Part shown: one piece after another, positions 1-12,037 of the stretch | How the letters are laid out: each line of letters begins with the position of its first letter | How positions within the stretch are numbered: position 1 is the stretch's first letter | Position numbers and translations under genes: made by a program | NCBI GenBank assembly: GCA_964036665.1 | Contig: OZ038527.1 | Location: 24,079,901-24,143,900 of the forward strand | Direction of reading: 5' to 3' | Source: Gordius sp. MW1 | Taxonomy: Eukaryota; Nematomorpha; Gordioida; Gordea; Gordiidae | Length of the DNA stretch: 64,000 nt | Notes under the pieces: model-generated | The model's database searches: none | What the model was told of the DNA's origin: nothing | The model's input: the letters and a program-made list of their open reading frames with translations, nothing else

Positions 1-1652
<1,652 letters not shown>

Positions 1653-2704
1653 CTCTGGAATTCCATGGTTAGAGGCTAGCACGTCGTCACAAGCTAAATC
1701 ATTGTATTTTAAACAATCTGGAAACCTTTGCCTGTATTGATATTCTACGGAAAGGTAGTGAGAGATTGAGATAAAATTGGATACAACAGTAAACTGTGAT
1801 ATATAGGCCATCTTTAAAGATTTCTTTCTTGTAAATTAAAAACAATCTCTAAATATATATTTAAAAGCGATTTTCAAGAATTTAGTGTAAATTTGGGCAA
1901 TTTGATGTATTTACTCTAAATTAGTACTAATTGTTCAGAAGCAGATTTTATAAATCCTGGGAGTATAATAATCATTTTAAAAAATTCTAGGTTCTCGATA
2001 AGGAAAAAGTATATTATAATGACTAGATAGTGCTCATCAACGTTAAAAAATGTGTTTTTTCGTTATTTTTAAATGTGCACAAATAAGGAATATAGTGATT
2101 TTGGTTAATTACAGTGTCTTTAAAATGTAATGAAAAAAATGTTGAAGTAGTTACACATTAATAACATAATTTACAAATATATATTTTTACACAATTCATA
2201 AAAATACTGTGATGATGTGATGATAAAACAAATTTGTGCCATCTGCATTTTATTAAATAATCATTTATTAATTCGATTTTATTTATTTATCAATGAGGAA
2301 GGTAAATTCACTTTTTTTGTTTGAACAATGGGGGACACAGCAGAAAAAGATAGGAGATTGCCAAATTCAAAATGGTGGTTTTAATGAGACAGATTTCACC
2401 ATATAAAACATATGAGATGAGAGTCTATTTAGTCTATGATTACAATATTGTTTTAGCTAGTTTGCTTGAATTATTAAATTCCACTATATAATCGTAAATT
2501 TATTATAGACCGCATTTTTGAGAAATACAACATAAGCTAAAGCAACTTATATTAAGAATGAGGATTTTTTGATTTTAAATGTAATTTTGTTTAAAAAGTA
2601 TAAAAACACTTTTAAACCGTAGCCTTGCGTAATAAAAACTCGAATAAAATTTGCTTCTAGAGGTATATTATCTCAGGCAAGTAGTAATACAATAGTAATT
2701 TTCA
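1653..2704. other. AT-rich spacer, no gene seen
   Basis: Unique-looking AT-rich sequence between the TTTA microsatellite and the stop codon of the minus-strand terminal exon at 2705. It should contain the 3' UTR and polyadenylation region of that gene. I see no other supported feature. Confidence 0.5.
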
Positions 2705-3292
2705 TTACCCTAAACTATTTGAATCATACATTTCTGACGATGATTCAATGGGTATTTGTATAACGGGCAAATATTTAATGCTTTTTTCAAGATCTTCTTC
2801 TTCTAAACTAGGTTGAACATTAACATCGATGAGAGTATAAGTATTGGACGAAGGAAGTTTTCGAATTAATAATCTGTAATAAAAAGATAATTTATTTAAT
2901 TTATAATTTTTAAAATAAAAGAATATCAATGTTTTTACTTGATTATAAAATATATTTTCGCCATAATGATGTGAAGATTAGCCAATGTTATAGTAAAATT
3001 TCTCGCGTCATAAGTTAAATAGTTATGGGCCGTCGCAAAAAACTCATTGATCCTCTCCAACAATATTTTAAAAGCATTAGATTTTGACTTCTCCTTTAAG
3101 GTCTTCCAATATTAAAATAGCAAATAAATAATTTTTGCATTATAATAAAAAACATAATTAAAACAATAGAATACAAACATAAAACCTTTAATTTATTTAT
3201 TTATTTTCTTATTTATTGAAATTAAATAATTTACCTGTAAAAACTCTAAAGCCTGGATGTAAGTGTCTAATTTGAGCTCACCAATGGCAATT
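2705..3292 (-). CDS. Three terminal exons, likely C-terminal end of the alsin VPS9 domain
   Basis: Minus-strand exons 3292-3235, 3102-2939 and 2873-2705 (TAA stop at 2707-2705). Acceptors are tatttag, ttggaag and attacag; donors are CAG/GTAAAT and TCAA/GTAAAA. Phases agree throughout (2, 0, 2). The peptide includes KLDTYIQALEFLQ, then KILLERINEFF, then a hydrophobic stretch and YTLIDVNVQPSL. It aligns with the end of animal alsin (human ACFASAVECLQ, KVIQQTFEEIS, VHLIEDLMDPYL). Strand, order and phase fit the alsin gene upstream at 25585-42403, but the intervening VPS9 core exons were not found. It could therefore be a separate gene. The splice model is solid; the identity is moderate. Confidence 0.55.
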
Positions 3293-4049
3293 CTAAATAA
3301 AATTTAGGGTAGTAAATTAAATTTTGGATAAATATCAAATTAATAAAATACCAGTTTAAAATCAATTGTTTTTTTCCTGCAAACTGTAAATTGTTAATAA
3401 GGAAAAAAACCTAACTTTTAAAAGTTAAAATTTGATAAAAACCGTTTGCGATGTAAGAGGTATTATAATTTTTATAGCATAACAAAATTTATATTTAAAA
3501 AATTAAATTATTATATTGATCTCAGGGTCAAATTATGTTTCTATTCTACTAATGTAAATTTTTCTAGAGAACTAAAGAAATACAAATAGTTTTATCCAGA
3601 ACAAATGATAAACTAAGTATAAGTAATATTTGTCCATATAATCTTCAGCCCCTCCATAATATATTTTTATATTTAAATAATCAAATTTAATGATGTGTTC
3701 TTGAATAGTAATATAGTTGTGTTTAGCCTGTATTAAAATTTATTTTATTTCAAAGATTATTTCATTAAGATATGTTTCAATTTAATTTATTAAAGGTAAA
3801 AATAAATATTTTGTGACGATGGATGAATTAAATAAAAAAAAGTTAAGGATTATAAATATTTGGTAAACATTCCGATATTGCTATTTATATTAACAAATAG
3901 CAATGCCGATTTTCTGTTTTATAAAAAGAGATTTGCCATTATCATGGAATAGCGAAGAAACTTGTTAATTTTTAAGGCTTGTGTTATATTTGCTTTTGCA
4001 CACAATTATTATGTGCGCCACTATATTTCCTGTATAATAAAAATATAGA
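3293..4049. other. Putative alsin intron sequence, no certain exon
   Basis: AT-rich. A short open stretch on the minus strand around 3560-3690 (contains EDYMDKYYLYL) is vaguely like the VPS9 segment EDIYWECVLRL, but its splice phases do not join the neighbouring exon, so it is not called. Confidence 0.4.
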
Positions 4050-4265
4050 GCCTAACTTCTTTAAAAAATGCACTTTAAAATTTAAGTTACAAGTGTAAAA
4101 TGTAGGCAGAAATTACATTAAAAGTGTTTCAAAACAACATAAACTTTGGAAAGTAAAAAACACTCACATCATTTACTACGGCTTTTAAGGTAAATTTACG
4201 CCTAAAATTATAAACTTTTATATAAAGAAAATATATGCCTTGACTAAAAGTCTAGCTTTCAAAAT
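4050..4265. repeat. ~215-bp repeat, diverged copy of 25359-25575
   Basis: Sequence from taacttctttaaaaaatg to agctttcaaaattat matches 25359-25575 base for base over most of its length, in the same orientation, with scattered substitutions and small indels. The two copies bracket the whole nested mobile block. This could be a dispersed repeat, very old terminal repeats of the outer gypsy element, or a local duplication of intron DNA. Confidence 0.7.
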
Positions 4266-4289
4266 TATAGGATTTTGATAGCCAGTTCT

Positions 4290-4759
4290 TATAAAAATGA
4301 GCACGAAACCCATATCAGAGCGGTTCTATAGCGTTTGCAGGATTATGACTCTAGAATTAATCCTTTAAAATGCAAATTTGGAGTTCAAAACTAAAATTTC
4401 TTGGACACAAAATATCCTCCCCGGGTATCATTCCTTTGGCAGGGAGGATACAAGCCATTCACGATTTTTCATTAACGGATTCAAATAAAAAACTAAGGAG
4501 ATTCTTAAAGATGATTCACTTTTATCAACGATTATTGCTTATTTGTTAAAAAATCCACAAAAGTCACTACTCTTAAACAAGGAGATTAAAGTATTTCTAA
4601 GGGAAAAAGTTGCGCTTTGTAAATTTACTGGTTTAACCTTTTGAGAAACGAGACCTCAAACCCAAATATCCTTAACCACTGACGCCTCGGATTCTCAGGT
4701 GGGTGCAATCTTGCAGCAGGTAACAGGGAAATCTTTTCCGGTTGCGTTCTTTTCTGCTA
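4290..4759 (+). mobile_element. Ty3/gypsy fossil, RT C-terminal part
   Basis: Broken coding remnant with Ty3/gypsy pol signatures: PLKCKFG, FLGH, then a thumb/connection segment and the start of the RNase H domain (TTDASDSQVGAILQQ). The insertion at 4760 interrupts it, and related sequence resumes at 9705. It has many breaks and is an old fossil. It probably lies inside an alsin intron. Confidence 0.85.
4637..4759 (+). repeat. 123-bp direct duplication, left copy
   Basis: Identical to 9705-9827. It is gypsy RNase H sequence and flanks the palindromic retroelement on the left. It behaves as an unusually long target-site duplication. Confidence 0.92.
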
Positions 4760-4760
4760 C

Positions 4761-4875
4761 CCCCAAGTCACGTGTTACGGACTATATAAACGCGAAACAC
4801 ACCAAATCACTCATTCGCTCTTTTTTCTCTCTGTTTACACGTTTACGCATTCTGCCCCAATTTTTATCATCGCTT
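4761..4875 (+). repeat. 115-bp terminal repeat (LTR-like), left copy
   Basis: Identical or nearly so to 7562-7676 (offset 2801). It begins ccccaagtcacg and ends ttatcatcgctt. It contains a TATATAA box followed about 25 nt later by a cactcattcgc start-like motif, so it probably carries the element promoter. It lacks the TG...CA ends of standard LTRs. Confidence 0.85.
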
Positions 4876-4909
4876 ATCTTCCCTTAAAATTTATTCCTTT
4901 CCCCGCTAC

Positions 4910-5614
4910 ATGACAAAAAAGGGACAAAGTGACGGCGTAACGAGCCCGCGTAACCCGTCGAGTCCGGTGAAAGCCGCGACTCCGGGCACGAGCTCCGCCA
5001 ATCTGATTGCAGATTTAATCACTTTCCAAAAGGAACAGGCAATTGCTAACCAAGAGCAAGCAAGAGCGAATCAACGGCAAATCGATGCAATGAGGGAAAT
5101 GCTAGCAAACTCTTTGTCGGTCGTAGGCACGCTAGCCCAAAGGCCCCAAGAGGTTCCCCAGCCGATGCAGTCAATGCAAATGCCGTCTACGGTGCAGATC
5201 ATTCCAGCACCAGAGCCCCCAAAGACGCCGGCCCTCATCTGTGAGGAAATCAAAAAGCACACGGCTGGGCTCGAAGAGCTTCTCAAGGACCCAGATCAAA
5301 AGGTCCACAAACGGGATCGACATGAGGCAAAATACGCAATCCTCATGTCGCAAATTTGTACACCATTATCCCCAGTAGAAGTCTTAACGGCTCACGATAA
5401 ACAACTAAAGACGCTATGCCTAGCGATTAAATACAATTGGGCAACAGCGATCAAGCACGACACAACGTGGCTAACCGACATGGGGTTCCAAAACGTGGAC
5501 ATAACAATTCCAAAATCCCCAAAAAAGGCGTTTTTTCCAGGCGCTGGCAGGGGCCGAGGCAGCAAGCCGGGCCAACACTTCAAAAAGAACGCGGCCCCTG
5601 CCCCGCGTTCGTAA
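4910..5614 (+). CDS. Gag-like protein of the palindromic retroelement
   Basis: 234-residue frame 35 nt downstream of the left terminal repeat. The N-terminal ~30 residues are low-complexity Ser/Pro/Thr. A Gln/Ala-rich predicted coiled coil (around FQKEQAIANQEQARANQRQ) follows at about 45-70. The middle is proline/methionine-rich, and the C-terminus is Gly/Arg-rich and basic (GAGRGRGSKPG), suggesting nucleic-acid binding. There is no CCHC knuckle. Position before the RT frame supports a gag role; sequence alone does not identify the family. A proline-rich pol-side stretch fills 5615-6018. Confidence 0.65.
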   Translation: MTKKGQSDGVTSPRNPSSPVKAATPGTSSANLIADLITFQKEQAIANQEQARANQRQIDAMREMLANSLSVVGTLAQRPQEVPQPMQSMQMPSTVQIIPAPEPPKTPALICEEIKKHTAGLEELLKDPDQKVHKRDRHEAKYAILMSQICTPLSPVEVLTAHDKQLKTLCLAIKYNWATAIKHDTTWLTDMGFQNVDITIPKSPKKAFFPGAGRGRGSKPGQHFKKNAAPAPRS

Positions 5615-6018
5615 ACTGATTCAACAAACCGTCGGTCGTTGGGAGTACGGGCCCTCGGGCTTACCGACTCCCAATGGGGACAAAGAGCAAGGGTCTCCCG
5701 AGTGGTGGCAACAAATTAAAAATTTTCTTAGGGAGACCCGACGACAGCTCTTTTCCCCTGCGCAACCTAACGACGACAACGACGACTCCGCGCACACACC
5801 AACGCCACCACCGCGGGACTATCCCGCACCGCCAGCCGACGTTAACACGCGGGTTAACCCCAACGATGAACTTGTCGCGGCTGACGGAGGATCGGGGTGC
5901 ATTCCCGATCTTGTTAACAAGCATAAACACTTGTTCCTATGGGGGAAGGATAGCCTAACAACAAAACCAACAGGCCCTTTAGACATCAGGACGACGAGGC
6001 TTTAAACCACATCCGCTG

Positions 6019-7548
6019 ATGTCTGAATTCACCTTAAAAGTCGCCTTCGACGGGTTTAAGCCACCCTTAGACTACCCCAAAATCCAAAAGAATGGTGGGC
6101 TTTTCAAGCCAAATAAGGGTGGCAATATCTCAAAAGGAAGTCCCAGCTACTTTACGGCGATGAAAGAAGAGGACGTTGTATCCGAGACGCAAGCGCTCGC
6201 CATCACGTCCTCCACCTTCTTCATAGCCAAGCGCAACGGGGACGCCAGGGTTATCACAGACTTGTCCGAAGCATCTAAGAACTTCGTCCACTTACCCGTG
6301 AAGCTGGCTACAATACCGCTGACGGCTAAACAACTTGCCAAAGCCAATTACGCGGTGAAAATTGACCTCAAGGCGGTCTTTTTCAGTATTCCGCTACACA
6401 AGAACTCCAGAAAATTTTGTGGTTTCAAATGGAGAAACAAGCTGTATCAGTATAACGTCCTGCCAATGGGAGCATCATTCTCCCCATTCGTATTACAAAC
6501 AATTGTAGCAGACCTGATTAAAACAGCAGTCAAACATTGCCATTACAATGTCTACCTCGACGACATACTCATCTTTGGAGAAGATGAAGACGAGGTTATG
6601 GAAGACCTCGGAAACGTAGCCCAAATGGCATGTGATTGGGGGCTAACAATCAACACAACCAAATCATCAATCATGCCCGAAACAAGGCTACAATACCTTG
6701 GGTTAGATATTGACTTCGCCACACACACCATACACTGCTCGCCTGAAACGCAAACAAGGCTCAGGCATGCGGCCGATATCCTGTTCCTATTCCTATCAAC
6801 CCCCATCCCTCCTAGAGACTTCTCGCTACTATAAGCATTGGGAGTCTTAAACTACTTCTACTATAACTTGACGGGGATGTCGAAATTATTCACCACCTTT
6901 TACGCCGTCTCAACAGGCAAGGGTACAACACACGACAGACCACTAGCCAAGCAAAAGTTAGAAGGATGCCTGGCCCTATTATCGCAAACGGTCCCTCTCC
7001 AGCACGATTATGACGCAACCATCTACGCTGATGCTTCCGATAGTCACATAGGCATCGCATGGAACGACCACAGCTTCTCAGTCTCTTTCGAAGAGGCAGC
7101 CAACGCTATCGGAATGGAATGGATCGACATGGGTCACATAACGGCCACCGAAACGTTAGCAGCAATCTATGCAAACCTACATGCAATACACAACGGGTCC
7201 GAATACCCCCGAGTAATCACAGACTCCACAACGGCATACTTTGTCCTACTGAAAGGGGGGTCAAATTCCCCAATAGTGGAGAAAATACTAGCCCATTTCG
7301 TAGCTACCTACGACGTCTCTCACCTGCTTAAGCTCCATTTCAACTTACAATGGACGCCAACCGACTCCAACCCGGCAGATGAACCCTCAAGACAATGGAT
7401 GGAGCCAAGCCAATACTTAATGCCCGCACCGGTCAACGACGACGAGCTACCAGAGCTGGGCCAACTTAATCTCGAAAGTCCAGAAGACGAGATAGATCTC
7501 TCATTTTGGGAAAACGAAAATACGGGAGCGATTGACGAAACTGGGTAA
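6019..7548 (+). pseudogene. RT-RNase H of the palindromic retroelement, forward arm
   Basis: Reverse transcriptase followed by RNase H. Visible motifs are the RT fingers/palm (ARVITDLSEAS, AVKIDLKAVFFSI, LPMGASFSPF), the catalytic YLDDILIFG, and RNase H residues in YADASDSHIG, TATETLAAIYA, ITDSTTAY and PTDSNPADEPSRQ. It ends 13 nt before the second terminal repeat, so no integrase follows. It looks broken; the inverted arm holds a close copy whose frame looks whole. Confidence 0.85.
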
Positions 7549-7561
7549 AACGGAACAAAAA

Positions 7562-7676
7562 CCCCAAGTCACGTGTTACGGACTATATAAACGCGAAACA
7601 CACCAAATCACTCATTCGCTCTTTTTTCTCTCTGTTTACACGTTTACGCATTCTGCCCCAATTTTTATCATCGCTT
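7562..7676 (+). repeat. 115-bp terminal repeat (LTR-like), right copy / palindrome loop
   Basis: Direct repeat of 4761-4875. Its first ten bases (ccccaagtca) are complementary to the bases just after its end (tgacttgggg), because the inverted arm starts with the reverse complement of the repeat's beginning. The full repeat therefore forms the spacer of the ~4-kb palindrome. Confidence 0.85.
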
Positions 7677-7698
7677 GACTTGGGGTTTTTGTTCCGTT

Positions 7699-9315
7699 TT
7701 ACCCAGTTTCGTCAATCGCTCCCGTATTTTCGTTTTCCCAAAATGAGAGATCTATCTCGTCTGCTGGACTTTGGAGATTAAGTTGGCCCAGCTCTGGTAG
7801 CTCGTCGTCGTTGACCGGTGCGGGCATTAAGTATTGGCTTGGCTCCATCCATTGTCTTGAGGGTTCATCTGCCGGGTTGGAGTCGGTTGGCGTCCATTGT
7901 AAGTTAAAATGGAGCTTAAGCAGGTGAGAGACGTCGTAGGTAGCTACGAAATGGGCTAGTATTTTCTCCACTATTGGGGAATTTGACCCCCCTTTCAGTA
8001 GGACAAAGTATGCCGTTGTGGAGTCTGTGATTACTCGGGGGTATTCGGACCCGTTGTGTATTGCATGTAGGTATGCATAGATTGCTGCTAACGTTTCGGT
8101 GGCCGTTATGTGACCCATGTCGATCCATTCCATTCCGATAGCGTTGGCTGCCTCTTCGAAAGAGACTGAGAAGCTGTGGTCGTTCCATGCGATGCCTATG
8201 TGACTATCGGAAGCATCAGCGTAGATGGTTGCGTCATAATCGTGCTGGAGAGGGACCGTTTGCGATAATAGGGCCAGGCATCCTTCTAACTTTTGCTTGG
8301 CTAGTGGTCTATCGTGTGTTGTACCCTTGCCTGTTGAGACGGCGTAAAAGGTGGTGAATAATTTCGACATCCCCGTCAAGTTATAGTAGAAGTAGTTTAA
8401 GACTCCCAATGCTTCTAGTAGCGAGAAGTCTCTAGGAGGGATGGGGGTTGATAGGAATAGGAACAGGATATCGGCCGCATGCCTGAGCCTTGTTTGCGTT
8501 TCAGGCGAGCAGTGTATGGTGTGTGTGGCGAAGTCAATATCTAACCCAAGGTATTGTAGCCTTGTTTCGGGCATGATTGATGATTTGGTTGTGTTGATTG
8601 TTAGCCCCCAATCACATGCCATTTGGGCTACGTTTCCGAGGTCTTCCATAACCTCGTCTTCATCTTCTCCAAAGATGAGTATGTCGTCGAGGTAGACATT
8701 GTAATGGCAATGTTTGACTGCTGTTTTAATCAGGTCTGCTACAATTGTTTGTAATACGAATGGGGAGAATGATGCTCCCATTGGCAGGACGTTATACTGA
8801 TACAGCTTGTTTCTCCATTTGAAACCACAAAATTTTCTGGAGTTCTTGTGTAGCGGAATACTGAAAAAGACCGCCTTGAGGTCAATTTTCACCGCGTAAT
8901 TGGCTTTGGCAAGTTGTTTAGCCGTCAGCGGTATTGTAGCCAGCTTCACGGGTAAGTGGACGAAGTTCTTAGATGCTTCGGACAAGTCTGTGATAACCCT
9001 GGCGTCCCCGTTGCGCTTGGCTATGAAGAAGGTGGAGGACGTGATGGCGAGCGCTTGCGTCTCGGATACAACGTCCTCTTCTTTCATCGCCGTAAAGTAG
9101 CTGGGACTTCCTTTTGAGATATTGCCACCCTTATTTGGCTTGAAAAGCCCACCATTCTTTTGGATTTTGGGGTAGTCTAAGGGTGGCTTAAACCCGTCGA
9201 AGGCGACTTTTAAGGTGAATTCAGACATCAGCGGATGTGGTTTAAGCCTCGTCGTCCTGATGTCTAAAGGGCCTGTTGGTTTTGTTGTTAGGCTATCCTT
9301 CCCCCATAGGAACAA
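7699..9315 (-). CDS. RT-RNase H of the palindromic retroelement, inverted arm
   Basis: 538-residue frame with RT (about residues 60-300; LPMGASFSPF, YLDDILIFG) and RNase H (about 350-510; YADASDSHIG, ITDSTTAY, NPADEPSRQ). It is nearly identical to the forward arm. The frame looks whole. No promoter-bearing terminal repeat lies upstream of it in its own orientation, so it is probably not expressed as an element. It copies RNA into DNA in functional relatives. The clade is unclear: LPMG resembles Ty3/Pao-type RTs and the NPADxxSR ending resembles Pao or tyrosine-recombinase elements. Confidence 0.75.
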   Translation of the reverse strand: MFLWGKDSLTTKPTGPLDIRTTRLKPHPLMSEFTLKVAFDGFKPPLDYPKIQKNGGLFKPNKGGNISKGSPSYFTAMKEEDVVSETQALAITSSTFFIAKRNGDARVITDLSEASKNFVHLPVKLATIPLTAKQLAKANYAVKIDLKAVFFSIPLHKNSRKFCGFKWRNKLYQYNVLPMGASFSPFVLQTIVADLIKTAVKHCHYNVYLDDILIFGEDEDEVMEDLGNVAQMACDWGLTINTTKSSIMPETRLQYLGLDIDFATHTIHCSPETQTRLRHAADILFLFLSTPIPPRDFSLLEALGVLNYFYYNLTGMSKLFTTFYAVSTGKGTTHDRPLAKQKLEGCLALLSQTVPLQHDYDATIYADASDSHIGIAWNDHSFSVSFEEAANAIGMEWIDMGHITATETLAAIYAYLHAIHNGSEYPRVITDSTTAYFVLLKGGSNSPIVEKILAHFVATYDVSHLLKLHFNLQWTPTDSNPADEPSRQWMEPSQYLMPAPVNDDELPELGQLNLQSPADEIDLSFWENENTGAIDETG

Positions 9316-9705
9316 GTGTTTATGCTTGTTAACAAGATCGGGAATGCACCCCGATCCTCCGTCAGCCGCGACAAGTTCATCGTTGGGGTTAACCCGCGTG
9401 TTAACGTCGGCTGGCGGTGCGGGATAGTCCCGCGGTGGTGGCGTTGGTGTGTGCGCGGAGTCGTCGTTGTCGTCGTTAGGTTGCGCAGGGGAAAAGAGCT
9501 GTCGTCGGGTCTCCCTAAGAAAATTTTTAATTTGTTGCCACCACTCGGGAGACCCTTGCTCTTTGTCCCCATTGGGAGTCGGTAAGCCCGAGGGCCCGTA
9601 CTCCCAACGACCGACGGTTTGTTGAATCAGTTTACGAACGCGGGGCAGGGGCCGCGTTCTTTTTGAAGTGTCGGCCCGGCTTGCTGCCTCGGCCCCTGCC
9701 AGCGC

Positions 9706-9827
9706 CTTTTGAGAAACGAGACCTCAAACCCAAATATCCTTAACCACTGACGCCTCGGATTCTCAGGTGGGTGCAATCTTGCAGCAGGTAACAGGGAAAT
9801 CTTTTCCGGTTGCGTTCTTTTCTGCTA
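9706..9827 (+). repeat. 123-bp direct duplication, right copy
   Basis: Same sequence as 4637-4759 (offset 5068; full extent 9705-9827). Two C residues are shared with the retroelement arm end, giving a 2-nt microhomology at the right junction. Confidence 0.9.
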
Positions 9828-9905
9828 AACTTCAACCAACGCAACATAGATACAGAACATTCGGACGCGCACTCCTTGCACTATACTTTGCAATCAAGCA
9901 TCTTA

Positions 9906-10243
9906 GGGCTTGTCTTAATATCGGATTTTGCTGCGCTGCAAAAATCGTCGTACGGGTTATAACATAGCCGTGTCTCAACTTCGAATTCACAGCAGATTTA
10001 CATAAAAGCAATTTAGTAAGATGAAATTTTTTTTAAGCTCAAATATTGTATGTTTTTAAATTTTAGGTATCACCAAAATTTGGATTTAATCTCAGGAGTT
10101 GAAATAAACAAAAAAACGTTTGTAACTATCAAAAAACAAAATTTTAATGATTACAACTAGTTTGACCCATGAAATTGAATCGGATATTTAGACAAAGATA
10201 AATTCGCATAATTTGAATCTAAATCCGATATTAAGACAAGCCC
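9906..10243. mobile_element. PIF/Harbinger-type MITE, copy 1
   Basis: 338 bp with terminal inverted repeats gggcttgtcttaatatcgga and its complement, flanked by TTA on both sides. TTA target duplications with GGG-starting TIRs fit PIF/Harbinger (Tourist-like). A second copy lies at 63006-63350. It inserted into gypsy RNase H sequence, so it is younger than that element. No coding capacity. Confidence 0.88.
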
Positions 10244-11037
10244 TTAGACATATTTTAAAAGGACGCAATTTTATAATCTACACGGATCATAAGCTTCTTA
10301 TTTATGCGTTCGACGCAAAATCCGATTGCTATTCCCTACGAGAAACTCGACACCTGGAAATAATATCTCAATTTTCGACAGATATACAGAAGAGAGCAAT
10401 ACGATAACTGACAGAATATCCCGAATCGAGGTAGATTCAGTCCAACTTCTAAAAATACAGGAATTTGTGACCCTCGCTTCATATCAGAACATTACCGAAT
10501 TGCGTATCGTAGTGTTGCGATCTCGTCTCGTCTCGGTCTCGAAAACAAAATCTCGTCTCGTCTCGGGAGCGATGATGAAAATCCCTATCTCATCTCGGTC
10601 TAAAAAAATTTCGATCTCTTCTCGTCTTTTTAAAAAAATATTTACGGAATAAAAATCTCTCTTGTTTTATTAAAAATATTAAATAAGTGTTAAAAAATCC
10701 AAATGGCAATCTTTTATATTTTTAAAAAGCTTTAATAGGGGAGACCGGGGACTAAGAGGCCATAAAAAATTAAACCACGTTTTAAAAAAAACTAATAAAG
10801 TTTTTTATAATTTTTTTATTGGAATACATTTTTATAGTCTACTAGCTGAACCCGGCAAACGTTGTTTTGCCATTTACCCGGGTGTATTAGCAGAATATAT
10901 ATCATCTTATAGATAAATTTCAATAGATTAAGAATATATCAAATATAATTGGTAAGTGTTTATTATGCAAAAATTTTTAAACAAAGAGTTAAAGAGGGTC
11001 TAAGGCCCAGGCCCACCCAAGAGAGAAAATGGCCCCA

Positions 11038-12036
11038 TGCCCCCCCCCAAGGGAAAAATCTTTGGCCCCCTGGCCCTTCAAGCAATTTTTTTTAATTTTT
11101 TGTAATTAAGAAACAATATCATAATTAAATTATTTGTTTCTGAATAAAACTTTTAATTCTGAACTTAATAATGTCCGAAGAACTGAGATATATCAACATT
11201 TATTGGCATTTTGTTAATAGTATTGTCATTTTTCTCCTTATTTAACGCGCAAAAAATGACAAAATGAGATTTTTTAATTTATTTAGCCACGCAGGAGGGG
11301 ACACGACCGTCCTATAATAATAATAATTGACGTGAAAAATTAACCTTAATTTTAAATATTTTTTAAAGGGCATGGGCAAAGGGGGCCTCAATTTATAAAA
11401 AGGTTTTAAAAGAGTGTTGCAAAATAGTGGATCAGTTATAAATTTTCATGCGCGTTAATCAAATAAAAATATCGCGCCTGCCTTTATGATAAAATATAAA
11501 CAAAAGGCGGATACGGATACGCACATAGTTTATTTAACAAAAAATAACAAATAATTGATATTTTTAAGATAAGGTGTGGCGTTGTGCAAAATTCTGCACC
11601 TTTGTTCTGCACCTTTGCCCCCTCCCCAAGCAAATTTTTTAAGTCAAAATTAACTATAATCAAATATTAATCATTAAATTTTGGATACATTTATTAAAGC
11701 TATCGCTAGAGACCTACCCAAATGGTATTTTTTGAAATCATAGTCTGGCCCAAGCCCCCCCCCCCCAAGGGAAAAATCTTTGGCCCCCAGGCCCTTCAAG
11801 CAATATTTTTTTAATTTTTTGTAATTAAGAAACAATATCATAATTATAATTATTTGTTTCTGAATAAAACTTTTAATTCTGAACTTAATAATGTCCAAAG
11901 AACTGAGATATATCAACATTTATTGGCACTTTGTTAAAAGTATTTTAATTTTTCTCCTTATTTAACGCGCAAAAATTACAAAATTAGATTTTTTAATTTA
12001 TTTAGCCACGTAGGAGGGGACCGACCGTCCTATAAT
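11038..12036 (+). repeat. ~290-bp internal direct duplication (11038-11332 and 11751-12036)
   Basis: Both copies run from a poly-C stretch plus aagggaaaaatctttggccc through aattctgaacttaataatgt to accgtcctataata. They are about 93-95% alike by eye. Around 420 bp of AT-rich sequence separates them. They lie inside the family Z copy. Confidence 0.85.
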
Positions 12037-12037
12037 A

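Larger units (their letters stand above)
4760..9707. mobile_element. Palindromic LTR-like retroelement inserted in a gypsy element
   Basis: Order: terminal repeat (4761-4875), gag-like frame, RT-RNase H frame, second terminal repeat (7562-7676), then an inverted partial copy of the same element (7676-9707). Left arm 5539-7571 and right arm 7676-9707 are ~2.03 kb each and nearly identical, so the inversion is young. The second 115-bp terminal repeat is the loop between the arms. No integrase, tyrosine recombinase or protease is visible. GC content is clearly higher than in the surroundings. The forward arm looks broken in about two places; the reverse-arm RT-RNase H frame looks whole. Family: LTR-type retroelement of uncertain clade. 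Confidence 0.85.
9705..10500 (+). mobile_element. Ty3/gypsy fossil, RNase H and connection part
   Basis: Resumes the gypsy sequence seen before 4760, starting with the repeated 123 bp. RNase H signatures visible are FGRALLALYFAIKHL and, beyond a MITE, GRNFIIYTDHKLLIYAF. It is interrupted by the Harbinger-type MITE at 9906-10243 and cut again at about 10509 by the hAT-like unit. Broken and old. Confidence 0.85.

Noticed and set aside
3560-3690. Possible VPS9 exon (EDYMDKYYLYL)
   Set aside because: Weak likeness and splice phases that do not join the 3235-3292 exon.
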